A stretch of 64,000 bases of DNA. It comes from an uncultured Bacteroides sp. (lineage in GTDB: Bacteria; Bacteroidota; Bacteroidia; Bacteroidales; Bacteroidaceae). Shown piece by piece: positions 47,861-57,047 of this stretch; position 1 is the first letter of the stretch; each line of letters opens with the position of its first letter. The notes under the pieces were generated by a model. That model was not told where the DNA came from, made no database searches, and saw only the letters and a program-made list of their open reading frames with translations. Location: assembly GCA_900766195.1 (NCBI GenBank), contig CAAFUN010000003.1:62001-126000 (forward strand), given 5' to 3'. A program made the translations under genes and the position numbers.

Positions 47861-47868
47861 TAATTTTG
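47861..47868 (+). promoter_or_regulatory. Predicted -7 box of the PL8 gene
   Basis: TAATTTTG matches TAnnTTTG directly after the terminator and 25 bases before the PL8 ATG. No -33 element is visible. Confidence 0.4.
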
Positions 47869-47893
47869 TTTCAGATAGATAATTAGATTCACC

Positions 47894-49939
47894 ATGAGAC
47901 CCAATTCTGCAAAAACCATCCTTCTGACAGCTATCTTTATTTTAAGTGTAGCTTCGGAAACATATGCCACAGATTTTGAAACAATCCGCAACAGGATGTA
48001 TGAAGCGTATCTGACCAAGAATCCTTCTGCCCAAACAATCAACGAACTTAAAGCTCTCATGACTTCCGAAGGGGCTTTCATGAATATCAATTATAACGCT
48101 GTTGATGGTTCTCCACGGAAGCATGTGCAAAATCTCACAACCATGGCATGTGCCTATCAACATCCCCAAAATGTAGCATATCATCAAAAGGATTTGGAAG
48201 AAGCCTATCTTAGAGGACTCAGATTCTGGATAAAGACCGATAATAGAGCTAAGAACTGGTGGTTTCGCTATATACCTTATCCTAAAGAACTTTCAGCGGG
48301 GATTGTCCTCATGAGCCAGGAAATTATGAAAGACAAGCAACTGTTTGATGAAGCGATAAAGTATCTGCGCTGGAGTTACGAGAGCGCCGCTCCCTCCCAC
48401 ATGACAGGTGCCAATGGTGCAGATATCATCATGGGATCTTTTGCAGCAAGTGTCCTGACCAAAAATGAAGCACAGATGGAAGAGTTCAAGGATAAGATGA
48501 CACAGCTGCTGACTATACAATCTGTAGAGGGTATTCAGCCGGATTATCTATTTGCCCAGCATTGCGGCAGCGGTCGCCAACTCTATTTCGCCAGCTATGG
48601 AAAAGAGTTTGTCAACTCCATGCTCACTTACTTGGAATTCTGCAAAGACACCAAATACCAAAGTCCGGGTGTAGAACTATTGCAAAAGCTCTTTGTAAAC
48701 GGTGTCCAGTGGATATTCTACAGCAAGCAATATGATCCGAATAATGCCGGACGATTCATCAATTCCAACCAATATTCCAAAGCCATCAGAGAATTGGCAG
48801 AGAGAGTTTACAAGCTTAGTACTTCCGAAGCGAAAGATAGCGTGAAGTTGGCATTGCGTCGCATTGCAGGCGAGAATAGTCTGCAAGGAAACCGCATGTT
48901 CTGGCGTTTTGACTATATGGTTCATCGGAGATCGGGCTATATGACGAGTTCGCGTATGACGTCCACCCGCACCGTAGGCAATGAAGCAGGCAACGGCGAC
49001 GGAGAATTCAACTATTATGCGTCAAACGGTGTCAACTACCTATTTGTCACAGGTAAAGAGTACGACCGTAATTTCTTTAAGAACTTCAACAATCGCCAAT
49101 ATCCGGGTATTACAGCAGAACAAGATAATGACCCGCTCCCTATTCCCAATTGGGGTGAAGGAGGAACCAACGGCAATATATATGCCGGTGGCGTGAGCGA
49201 TAGTCTATATGGCACCTGTGGCATGGTATTGGAACGTAGGGGACTAAAGGCCCACAAAGCCTGGTTCTATTTCGATAATGAATTTGTATGTTTAGGTACA
49301 GACATCTGCGAAAATGAAGGTAAGGCGGAAGTATTTACCACCATCAATCAATGCAATAGAGACGGTAAAGTCCAATATCTGAAGAATGGAAAAGTATTCA
49401 CCTTGAAAGACGGTATGGTTCGAACTGATGCAGATTGCGTCGTGCATGGGCAGATAGGTTATTTCAATTTGATGCCCGACGCCAAATTACAGATTGGTTG
49501 TGACACCACCTTGTTCAACCTGAACATAAATCATGGCCTCCGTCCTCAAAATGGAAAATATGCCTATCTCGTACACCCAAAGCTACCAAGCGTATCTGCC
49601 GCCATCGAATACGACAGGCAGCTCCCGATAAAGATATTGACGAACACCGAAATAGTACAAGCGATACGGCATGAGAAGCTGGGCATAACAGAAATCATAT
49701 TCTATCAGTCTGGAGAAATCAAATTGGAGAATGGATTCACTCTGTCGGTAGATAGTCCCTGCGCCCTTCTGTGGAAAGAAAAAGAGCAAAAGATGACGGT
49801 AGCGAATCCGCGTTGCGAATCCGAAAATCCGAAGACCATACAGGTAATCCTTACCCGGAATGAACAACCGGTTACGATCCTTTTTAATATGCCTCAGCAA
49901 GAGATGGCGGGAAGGAGTGTCTCTATAAAGTATAATTAA
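47894..49939 (+). CDS. Polysaccharide lyase family 8, chondroitinase AC/hyaluronidase type
   Basis: The 681-residue secreted enzyme (signal about 1-25) shows the PL8 alpha-toroid: NWWFRYIPYPKELSAGIVLM, then TGANGADIIMG with Asn174, and GIQPDYLFAQHCGSGRQLYF with His223 and Tyr235. MFWRFDYMVHRRSGYMTSSR supplies the Arg region. Beta-sandwich domains follow (HKAWFYFDNEFVCLG). It cleaves the hexosamine-uronic acid bond of chondroitin or hyaluronan by beta-elimination. In chondroitinase AC the His-Tyr spacing is 9 residues; here it is 12, so a short insertion sits in the active site. Confidence 0.9.
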   Translation: MRPNSAKTILLTAIFILSVASETYATDFETIRNRMYEAYLTKNPSAQTINELKALMTSEGAFMNINYNAVDGSPRKHVQNLTTMACAYQHPQNVAYHQKDLEEAYLRGLRFWIKTDNRAKNWWFRYIPYPKELSAGIVLMSQEIMKDKQLFDEAIKYLRWSYESAAPSHMTGANGADIIMGSFAASVLTKNEAQMEEFKDKMTQLLTIQSVEGIQPDYLFAQHCGSGRQLYFASYGKEFVNSMLTYLEFCKDTKYQSPGVELLQKLFVNGVQWIFYSKQYDPNNAGRFINSNQYSKAIRELAERVYKLSTSEAKDSVKLALRRIAGENSLQGNRMFWRFDYMVHRRSGYMTSSRMTSTRTVGNEAGNGDGEFNYYASNGVNYLFVTGKEYDRNFFKNFNNRQYPGITAEQDNDPLPIPNWGEGGTNGNIYAGGVSDSLYGTCGMVLERRGLKAHKAWFYFDNEFVCLGTDICENEGKAEVFTTINQCNRDGKVQYLKNGKVFTLKDGMVRTDADCVVHGQIGYFNLMPDAKLQIGCDTTLFNLNINHGLRPQNGKYAYLVHPKLPSVSAAIEYDRQLPIKILTNTEIVQAIRHEKLGITEIIFYQSGEIKLENGFTLSVDSPCALLWKEKEQKMTVANPRCESENPKTIQVILTRNEQPVTILFNMPQQEMAGRSVSIKYN

Positions 49940-50047
49940 CACGAGTCTATGATTAGAAACCAAACTGATGCAGCCTATCTTACCATAAAACAACTATTTT
50001 GGCTGTTTATTGGATGATTTATGAGGGTCTTGCAATATGCCTTATGC

Positions 50048-50055
50048 TACTTTTG
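50048..50055 (+). promoter_or_regulatory. Predicted -7 box of the GH88-sulfatase-lyase operon
   Basis: TACTTTTG, about 44 bases before the GH88 ATG. A TTG is 15 bases upstream, a little closer than ideal. Confidence 0.4.
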
Positions 50056-50098
50056 CTCCAGAAACAATGTAAAATTTTAATATAACGAATTCATTATT

Positions 50099-51298
50099 AT
50101 GAAAACGCTCATCACTACGCTGGGAATTTCTTTACTCTTACTGACCGGTTGTGCAGGAAACAAACAGACCGAAGCGAACTTTATTCAAGAGAATATCGAC
50201 CATGCAGTGGCACAGCAAACGCTCCAGGTAAACCTTATCGAACGGTCGGGCAAGATACTCAATCCTCGTACAGTAAACAAAGATGGTACTGTTAACTACA
50301 TACCGATTGATGATTGGTGCTCCGGTTTCTTTCCCGGATGCATGTGGTACACATACCAGCTTACTAACGATCCGAAGTGGCTGCCTTTAGCCAAAAAATA
50401 TACCGAAGCTCTAGATTCCGTAAAGAATCTGACATGGCATCACGACGTGGGTTTCATGATAGGGTCGAGTTTCCTGAACGGCTATCGTTTTGCTGGAATA
50501 GAAACCTATAAACAAGTGATTATCCAGACTGCCAAGTCACTGTCCACCCGCTTTCGACCGGGTGCGGGTATTCTACAGTCGTGGGATGCAGACAAGGGTT
50601 GGCAGGCAGAGCGTGGTTGGAAATGTCCTGTTATCATCGACAACATGATGAACCTGGAGTTATTATTCGAAGCAACCCGGCTATCGGGAGACTCCACTTT
50701 CTTTCACATTGCCGCGAAGCACGCCGATACTACATTGAAGCATCACTTCCGCCCGGACAACAGTTGTTATCACGTGGTGGATTACGACCCCGAAACAGGT
50801 AAAGTGCGCAGCCGGCAAACAGCCCAAGGCTATTCGGACGAGTCTATCTGGGCACGTGGTCAGGCATGGGCTCTCTACGGATACGTAATGTGTTACCGAT
50901 ATACAAAAGATCCCCGTTATTTGGAGCAATCGGAAAAGATATATGCGATGCTTCTCCATCAGAAGCACATGCCCAAAGACTTGATCCCATACTGGGATTT
51001 CAATGCTCCAAACATACCCAATGAGCCACGCGATGCTTCGGCAGCCGCCTGCATAGCCTCTGCACTCTATGAGTTGACTACTTATCTGCCCGGCAAAGGA
51101 TACAAAGAGACGGCTGATAAGATAATGACCAGCCTTGCTTCTCCCGCTTATCGCGCAGAGGTGGGAAAAAACGGCAATTTCATCTTGATGCATTCTGTAG
51201 GCAGCATTCCCCATGGTGCCGAGATAGATGTACCGTTAAACTATGCCGACTATTATTTTTTGGAAGCGCTAAACCGTAAAAGAGAATTGGAACAATGA
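50099..51298 (+). CDS. GH88 unsaturated glucuronyl hydrolase
   Basis: The 399-residue lipoprotein (LLLLTGCAGNK) has the (alpha/alpha)6 barrel of GH88. Candidate catalytic Asp residues are Asp71/72 in IDDWCSGFFPG and Asp181 in IIDNMMNLELLFEA. GYSDESIWARGQAWALYGY and IPYWDFNAP are also characteristic. It hydrolyses the delta-4,5-unsaturated uronate from the disaccharides made by PL8 lyases. Its stop overlaps the sulfatase ATG (ATGA), so the two are translationally coupled. Confidence 0.93.
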   Translation: MKTLITTLGISLLLLTGCAGNKQTEANFIQENIDHAVAQQTLQVNLIERSGKILNPRTVNKDGTVNYIPIDDWCSGFFPGCMWYTYQLTNDPKWLPLAKKYTEALDSVKNLTWHHDVGFMIGSSFLNGYRFAGIETYKQVIIQTAKSLSTRFRPGAGILQSWDADKGWQAERGWKCPVIIDNMMNLELLFEATRLSGDSTFFHIAAKHADTTLKHHFRPDNSCYHVVDYDPETGKVRSRQTAQGYSDESIWARGQAWALYGYVMCYRYTKDPRYLEQSEKIYAMLLHQKHMPKDLIPYWDFNAPNIPNEPRDASAAACIASALYELTTYLPGKGYKETADKIMTSLASPAYRAEVGKNGNFILMHSVGSIPHGAEIDVPLNYADYYFLEALNRKRELEQ

Positions 51299-52836
51299 AA
51301 AGCTTTACCTTATTATTAAGTGGAGTAGGCTTGCTCTCTATGCAGGGATGTAAAGCCATACAGAAACAGCAAGCAGAACAGCCCAATATCATCTATGTTT
51401 TCCCCGATCAGTTTCGCAACCAAGCGATGGGTTTTTGGGGAGAAACAGGCTTTCGTGACAAGGTGAATTTCCGCAACGATCCTGTACATACCCCCCGTAT
51501 CAATAGTTTTGCCCGCGAAGCATTGGTACTAACCTCCGCGATGAGCAACTGTCCTCTAAGCAGTCCTCATCGTGGTTCATTACTCACTGGCATGTACCCC
51601 AACAAAAGCGGTATCCCTCTAAACTGCAATGCCGACCGTCCCATTAGTACCCTACGCACAGATGTGGTGTGTGTGAGTGATGTGCTTAGCAAGGCCGGTT
51701 ATGACTGCGCATACTTTGGCAAATTGCATGCCGAATTTCCTACACCCAACGATCCCGACCGCCCCGGACAATATGTAGAAGATAACATACCTGCCTGGGA
51801 TGCCTATACGCCAAAGGAACGCAGACATGGTTTCAATTATTGGTATTCCTACGGTACGTTTGACGAGCATAAGAATCCCCACTACTGGGATACTGACGGC
51901 AAACGTCATAATCCACAGGAATGGTCGCCCCTACATGAATCCGCCCAAGTGGTCTCTTATCTAAAGAACGAACATAACGTGCGCGATCCGAAGAAACCCT
52001 TCTTCATCATGGTGGGAATGAATCCACCTCATAGTCCCTATCGTTCATTAAATGATTGCATGGAAGAGGACTTCAAACTCTACAAAGACCAGCCATTGGA
52101 TAGTTTGCTCATTCGTCCCAACGCTGACTCACATATGAATAAAGCAGGGAGTGTACGCTATTATTTCGCCTCCGTCACAGGTGTAGACCGTGCTTTCGGT
52201 CAGATACTTGATGCACTGCAGAAACAGGGACTTTCTAAAAACACGATAGTAGTTTTTGCTTCCGATCATGGTGAAACCATGTGCAGCCAGGGCACAGACG
52301 ACCCGAAGAACTCTCCCTATGCAGAGTCAATGAACATACCCTTTCTGATACGTTTTCCTGAGCGGATTAAGCCCCGTGTGGATAACTTAATACTCTCTAC
52401 TCCCGATATCATGCCTACTCTTTTGGGACTGGCGGGCCTGTCCGCCTCCATCCCCGCCAAAGTACAGGGGCACAACTATGCTCCGCTCTTCTTCAACGAG
52501 AAAGCGGCTGTGATGCGTCCTGCCGGAGCACTATATGTCAAGAATCTGGATGGTGAAAAAGATGCGGACGGCAAGGTGCGTTCCTATTTCCCTTCGTCAC
52601 GTGGCTTTAAATCAGCCCGCTATACGTTGGCTCTTTACATCGACCGAAATAATCATAAATTAGTAAACAGCTTTCTCTTTGATGATGAAAAAGACCCCTA
52701 TCAGATGCACAATCTGTCTTTGAAAGAAAATAAAAAGGTAGTACAGGCACTTTGCACAGAAATGGGTAAGGTATTGAAAGAGATTGACGATCCCTGGTAT
52801 AAAGAAGGTATTCTTTCCGAAATGATACCTTATTAA
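51295..52836 (+). CDS. Sulfatase, S1 family, serine type
   Basis: The 513-residue enzyme has an N-terminal lipoprotein-like or secretion signal (LLSMQGCKA). The metal-binding start is NIIYVFPDQFRNQAMGFW. The modification motif is S89-S90-P91-H92-R93 in NCPLSSPHRGSLLTGMYPNK. The residue to be oxidised to formylglycine is thus Ser89, not Cys, requiring an anaerobic sulfatase-maturating radical-SAM enzyme that is not in this window. VVFASDHGETM supplies further metal ligands. It probably removes a sulfate from chondroitin or dermatan saccharides; the position attacked cannot be told. Confidence 0.92.
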   Translation: MKSFTLLLSGVGLLSMQGCKAIQKQQAEQPNIIYVFPDQFRNQAMGFWGETGFRDKVNFRNDPVHTPRINSFAREALVLTSAMSNCPLSSPHRGSLLTGMYPNKSGIPLNCNADRPISTLRTDVVCVSDVLSKAGYDCAYFGKLHAEFPTPNDPDRPGQYVEDNIPAWDAYTPKERRHGFNYWYSYGTFDEHKNPHYWDTDGKRHNPQEWSPLHESAQVVSYLKNEHNVRDPKKPFFIMVGMNPPHSPYRSLNDCMEEDFKLYKDQPLDSLLIRPNADSHMNKAGSVRYYFASVTGVDRAFGQILDALQKQGLSKNTIVVFASDHGETMCSQGTDDPKNSPYAESMNIPFLIRFPERIKPRVDNLILSTPDIMPTLLGLAGLSASIPAKVQGHNYAPLFFNEKAAVMRPAGALYVKNLDGEKDADGKVRSYFPSSRGFKSARYTLALYIDRNNHKLVNSFLFDDEKDPYQMHNLSLKENKKVVQALCTEMGKVLKEIDDPWYKEGILSEMIPY

Positions 52837-52886
52837 AAAAGAGTAGTTTTGAACAAACATCTATTCAATAACCTTCAATAACTAGT

Positions 52887-55800
52887 ATGATGCAACACCG
52901 GATATGGAAAATAGGAGTGACCGTGCTCCTTGGAATGTGGCTATCCGCCAATGGACACGCACAATTCGTAAAGAACGAGCGGCTGCTTTCTTTCGAGGAG
53001 CAGCAATTACCTGCATTCATCACGTCCTCATCCGGTTCACGGTTAGCGGTTAGTGGCGAGCACTATAGAGACGGCGGTCAGAGCCTGAGTTGGACATTCC
53101 AACCCAATGCCGTGCTTTCCATCCGCAAAGACTTGAAATTTGAAAAGAAAGATCTCACAGGCAAAGACACTTATTTGTCCGCCTTTATCGTGTGGGTATA
53201 CAATGAAAAGGCACAAGACAAACAAATTGAATTCCGCTTTCTGAAAGACGGACGGTTGTGCACCTCGTTCCCCTTCGGCATCAACTTCACCGGTTGGCGC
53301 GGGGCATGGGTATGTTACGAGCGCGACATGAGAGGTATTCCCGAGGAGGGCATGAATGAAATCAGGATTATCGCTCCGGGAGTCAAAGGCAAACTCTTCA
53401 TTGATCATATGATTACCGCCAGTAAGGTAGATTCTCGCCAACAGACACCTGATGTGCAAGTGCCGTTTGTCAACAAAGGAACCACCAACCATTGGCTGGT
53501 GATTTACGAGCATTCGCTGTGGAAACCGGACATTGCCTTGACACCTCTCAGCGAAGCACAAAAGCAAGACATCCACCTGATGGAAAAGCGCTTCAAAGAG
53601 ATACTCTATACCCCAGGCGAGCTTACCGATAAAGAGATGAATGCTATCCGCAAGAAATACAGTTTCTATAAGATCATCTATCGGAATGGAAAAGTTAGCG
53701 GCGTGCCCGTCTACTTCGTTCGCCAATCCGAAGCTTACGAACGGATGTCGGGCGATTGGGACAAAGACATGTTTACCAAACAAGGTATCGAGATAAGTGA
53801 CTACTTTAATCTGATGAAGCGTATCGCCACTGCCTATCACAATGCCCAAGACTCCTCCACACAGAACGAATTGAAGGAGAAGTTCCTCGCCATGTATGAC
53901 AACATTACGGACCAGGGCGTAAACTACGGCAGTTGTTGGGGCAACATCCATCACTATGGATATAGCATGCGCGGACTTTTCGTCTCTTATTTCTTAATGA
54001 AGAATGTATTGCGTGATGCCAGCAAACTTGAGGAAGCCGAACGCACCCTCAACTGGTATGCCATAACGAACGAGGTATATCCTAAACCTACTGTCAATGG
54101 TATAGACATAGATACTTTTAACACAAAGTTACAAGGTCGCATCGCTAGTATTCTTATTATGGAAGATACTCCGGAGAAACTACAATACCTACGCTCCTTC
54201 TCTCGTTGGTTGGACTATGGTTGTCGTCCTGCAAAAGGACTTACAGGTTCTTTCAAGTCCGATGGTACCTGCTTCCATCACTGCAACAACTATCCTGCTT
54301 ATGCCGTAGGCGGACTGGAAGGTGCTACCAGCATGATTTATCTTCTGAGTGGAACAGAATTCAAACTCTCTAAACTGGCACACGAAACGGTAAAGAATGT
54401 CCTTCTTACCATGCGCTTCTATTGCAATTTCAAGCAATGGTCTCTTTCCATGTCCGGTCGTCATCCTAATGGAGGAGGGCAGTTGATACCTATCCAATAT
54501 GCTATGATGGCTATTGCTGGAACTCCCGATGGCAAGCAGAAATATGATCCGGAAATGGCAGCTGCTTATCTACGTTTGATGTCTTATTCCAAAGCTTCGG
54601 ATAAAGATGCTACTGAATACCTGCCGAAAGTTTCTACCAGACATGAGCTGGAACTAAAGAAGCAACTGGAAACACAAGGCTTCCGTCCCGAAGGCAATCC
54701 GCAAGGAAATCTTGCATTGGGATATGGCTGCGTATCTGTACAACGTCGTGACAACTGGGCGGCTATAGTTCGCGGACATTCGCGTTATCTATGGGCAGCC
54801 GAGCACTATCTACCTGCTAACTTCTACGGTCGTTATCTTGCTCATGGCAGCATGGAGATACTCACCGGAAAACCCGATGAGATGGTCACTTTAGCTACCA
54901 GTGGCTGGCAAGAAGCCGGTTTCGACTGGAACCGTTTCCCCGGCACTACCACTATCCATTTGCCTTTCGACCAACTGCGCGCACGAGTACTTAATGTCGA
55001 TACTTTCTCCGGCATGGAGGAGATGCTTTATTCCGATGAAACCTTTGCCGGAGGGTTGTCTCAAACACGTTTGAATGGCAACTTCGGCATGAAGCTGCAC
55101 GAGCATGATAAATACAACGGTTCGCATTGTGCCCGTAAGTCCTATCACTTCTTCAACGGTACTATTGTTTGCTTGGGCACAGATATTGAAAATACAAATA
55201 CGGACTACCCCACCGAGACCACCGTCTTTCAGTCGGTAGCTACCACACCCGACAAAAAGCACTATTGGGATACTTACCAAAGCGACGGGCAAATCTACAT
55301 TGATCCCAACGGTGTGGGCTATTACTTACCAAGCTCTTCAATGAAAATGGCAAAATTTGAAAAAAAATTTCCGCAAGTCACAGTGGGTGAACGAAGCATA
55401 ACCCCCACATCAGGAGACTGGGTATCCCTCGTCCTGCAACATGGCAAGGCTCCCCATGGAGGCTCTTACGAATACGCTGTGTTACCTCATACGAATGCCT
55501 CCTCTTTAAAAGCTTTCGCCAAAAAACCCACATATCAGATACTTCAACAAGACAGAAGCGCTCACATTGTCCGCTCTTTATCCGAGGGGCTTACTTCTTA
55601 TGTCTTATTTGAAACACCCCGGAATCTTCCATCTGAGAGTCTCTTGCAGAAGGCCGATACATCCTGTCTTGTCCTTATAAACGAACAGAAAGGGAAACTT
55701 CTTCTCACCATCTCTCAGCCAGATCTGGCATTGTACCGAGGTCCCAGTGATGAGGCTTTCGACGAAACAGGAAAGCGCATTGAACGTAGCATCTACTCAC

Positions 55801-56012
55801 GTTCGTGGATTGGAAATGAAAGCGGTGAGATAGATGTAACGGTAACATTGAAAGGTACGTGGAAAGCAATGGCAACAAAACACTGCAAAGTGATATCCGT
55901 TGACAAGAAGCGGACGGTTTTATGCTTTAGATGTAGGGACGGGGCAAGTTACGACGTCGAACTGGAAAATATACAAGCTACCACAAAATCATGCAATGAA
56001 TCCGGAAAATGA
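52887..56012 (+). CDS. Chondroitin ABC lyase-type PL8 lyase
   Basis: The 1041-residue secreted enzyme (signal about 1-25) has an N-terminal jelly-roll domain (LLSFEEQQLPAFITSSSGSR), a helical catalytic domain and a C-terminal beta-sandwich. His465 and Tyr472 in DGTCFHHCNNYPAYAVGG match the spacing of the catalytic His501/Tyr508 of Proteus chondroitinase ABC. VRGHSRYLWAAEHY, SSMKMAKFEKKF and HGKAPHGGSYEYAVLPH are further family motifs. It should degrade chondroitin and dermatan sulfates, complementing the smaller PL8 enzyme. It follows the sulfatase by 50 bases. Confidence 0.93.
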   Translation: MMQHRIWKIGVTVLLGMWLSANGHAQFVKNERLLSFEEQQLPAFITSSSGSRLAVSGEHYRDGGQSLSWTFQPNAVLSIRKDLKFEKKDLTGKDTYLSAFIVWVYNEKAQDKQIEFRFLKDGRLCTSFPFGINFTGWRGAWVCYERDMRGIPEEGMNEIRIIAPGVKGKLFIDHMITASKVDSRQQTPDVQVPFVNKGTTNHWLVIYEHSLWKPDIALTPLSEAQKQDIHLMEKRFKEILYTPGELTDKEMNAIRKKYSFYKIIYRNGKVSGVPVYFVRQSEAYERMSGDWDKDMFTKQGIEISDYFNLMKRIATAYHNAQDSSTQNELKEKFLAMYDNITDQGVNYGSCWGNIHHYGYSMRGLFVSYFLMKNVLRDASKLEEAERTLNWYAITNEVYPKPTVNGIDIDTFNTKLQGRIASILIMEDTPEKLQYLRSFSRWLDYGCRPAKGLTGSFKSDGTCFHHCNNYPAYAVGGLEGATSMIYLLSGTEFKLSKLAHETVKNVLLTMRFYCNFKQWSLSMSGRHPNGGGQLIPIQYAMMAIAGTPDGKQKYDPEMAAAYLRLMSYSKASDKDATEYLPKVSTRHELELKKQLETQGFRPEGNPQGNLALGYGCVSVQRRDNWAAIVRGHSRYLWAAEHYLPANFYGRYLAHGSMEILTGKPDEMVTLATSGWQEAGFDWNRFPGTTTIHLPFDQLRARVLNVDTFSGMEEMLYSDETFAGGLSQTRLNGNFGMKLHEHDKYNGSHCARKSYHFFNGTIVCLGTDIENTNTDYPTETTVFQSVATTPDKKHYWDTYQSDGQIYIDPNGVGYYLPSSSMKMAKFEKKFPQVTVGERSITPTSGDWVSLVLQHGKAPHGGSYEYAVLPHTNASSLKAFAKKPTYQILQQDRSAHIVRSLSEGLTSYVLFETPRNLPSESLLQKADTSCLVLINEQKGKLLLTISQPDLALYRGPSDEAFDETGKRIERSIYSRSWIGNESGEIDVTVTLKGTWKAMATKHCKVISVDKKRTVLCFRCRDGASYDVELENIQATTKSCNESGK

Positions 56013-57047
56013 AAATGTATATTTGCCACGAATATCTATAAACGTACAGCAATAAAACATTTAAGGATTCATTATTTCTGGCACGTACCGTTCAAAGGAA
56101 TAACACACATGTATAAATGAGCCGATTCAAACAGACATCAACTGTCAAGCACACGGTTTTTGCAACGGAGAGCGCATCCCGAAATAAAGGACATAATTGG
56201 CTCATTGTGATGGGTGCCCAATGGATATCTATCAGGAGAAAGACTACCTGTGACTCACTGCAGAAAAAGCGTTTATCAAACAGTCTATTGACAGTGGAAA
56301 GGTAGTGTTAAGTTTTAGTCTGGACGGGCGGCTGATTGCCCCTACATTGTGAGCGAAAGTCAATTACATAAACTGAAAGAGATTGGTTGGCACCCGCTGT
56401 CTTTTACAGAAGAAATATGTCATCAAAGCTTTTAAAGCAATCACTAACTTTGTCCCGATAACGTTTCATTGGTATCAAAACATATTCGACATACCCTTGG
56501 GAGCCAAAGGAATAGACTACAGTGAGGCTTTACAATCAAGCTTTCGCTTACAAAGGTACTGCTACTACTTTTCTGTTCCATTTGAAAACCACCACCCGAT
56601 ACATGAAAGGGATGCTCGCCAACTATGCAAATGATCTTAATGGGGAGATCAGTATGTACAGACAGCAGCACAAATCCTTGGCGGAAAAGAATACGTTTCC
56701 GCCAATAATTGCTTTCTGAAACAGTTGTTAGACAATCTTGTCAAATTGTAAACGACACAGCAACGGGATATGGAACTATCCACTTTATGTAGACATGTAA
56801 AAGAGTCACCATTTATACCTGTCCCATACTGACAGGTGATTATCCTTTCTTTCATTATGCTTTATGGAATAATTATCATTCGCAAACATATCGTGTCGAC
56901 AGTTGATAACACTATTTTCTGCGCTTATAATTACAACAATCACCTGTTCTACTATAAATTCCGACAGGCATATAACGCTTTATGCCCGAAAACCGCTATC
57001 TTTGCACCCTCTGAATGCGTTCATAACAAAAGACATACTATACAAAG
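56013..57047. other. Kilobase gap with no intact gene, likely decayed
   Basis: The plus strand shows only short frames, the longest about 83 codons, repeatedly broken by stops. Adjacent frames carry protein-like stretches such as KAFIKQSIDSGKVVLSFSLD (about 56250-56310) and FDIPLGAKGIDYSEALQ (about 56488-56538), which suggests frameshifted remains of one or more genes. I could not name a family. A small hairpin ACCTGTC/GACAGGT lies at 56817-56837, and the last 200 bases lead into metG. Confidence 0.5.
56997..57004 (+). promoter_or_regulatory. Predicted -7 box of metG
   Basis: TATCTTTG, about 44 bases before the metG ATG. No -33 TTG at the ideal distance. Confidence 0.45.

Noticed and set aside
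56117..56305. 62-codon frame after the ABC-type lyase
   Set aside because: A neighbouring frame is more protein-like across the same bases and both are broken; treated as a decayed region.
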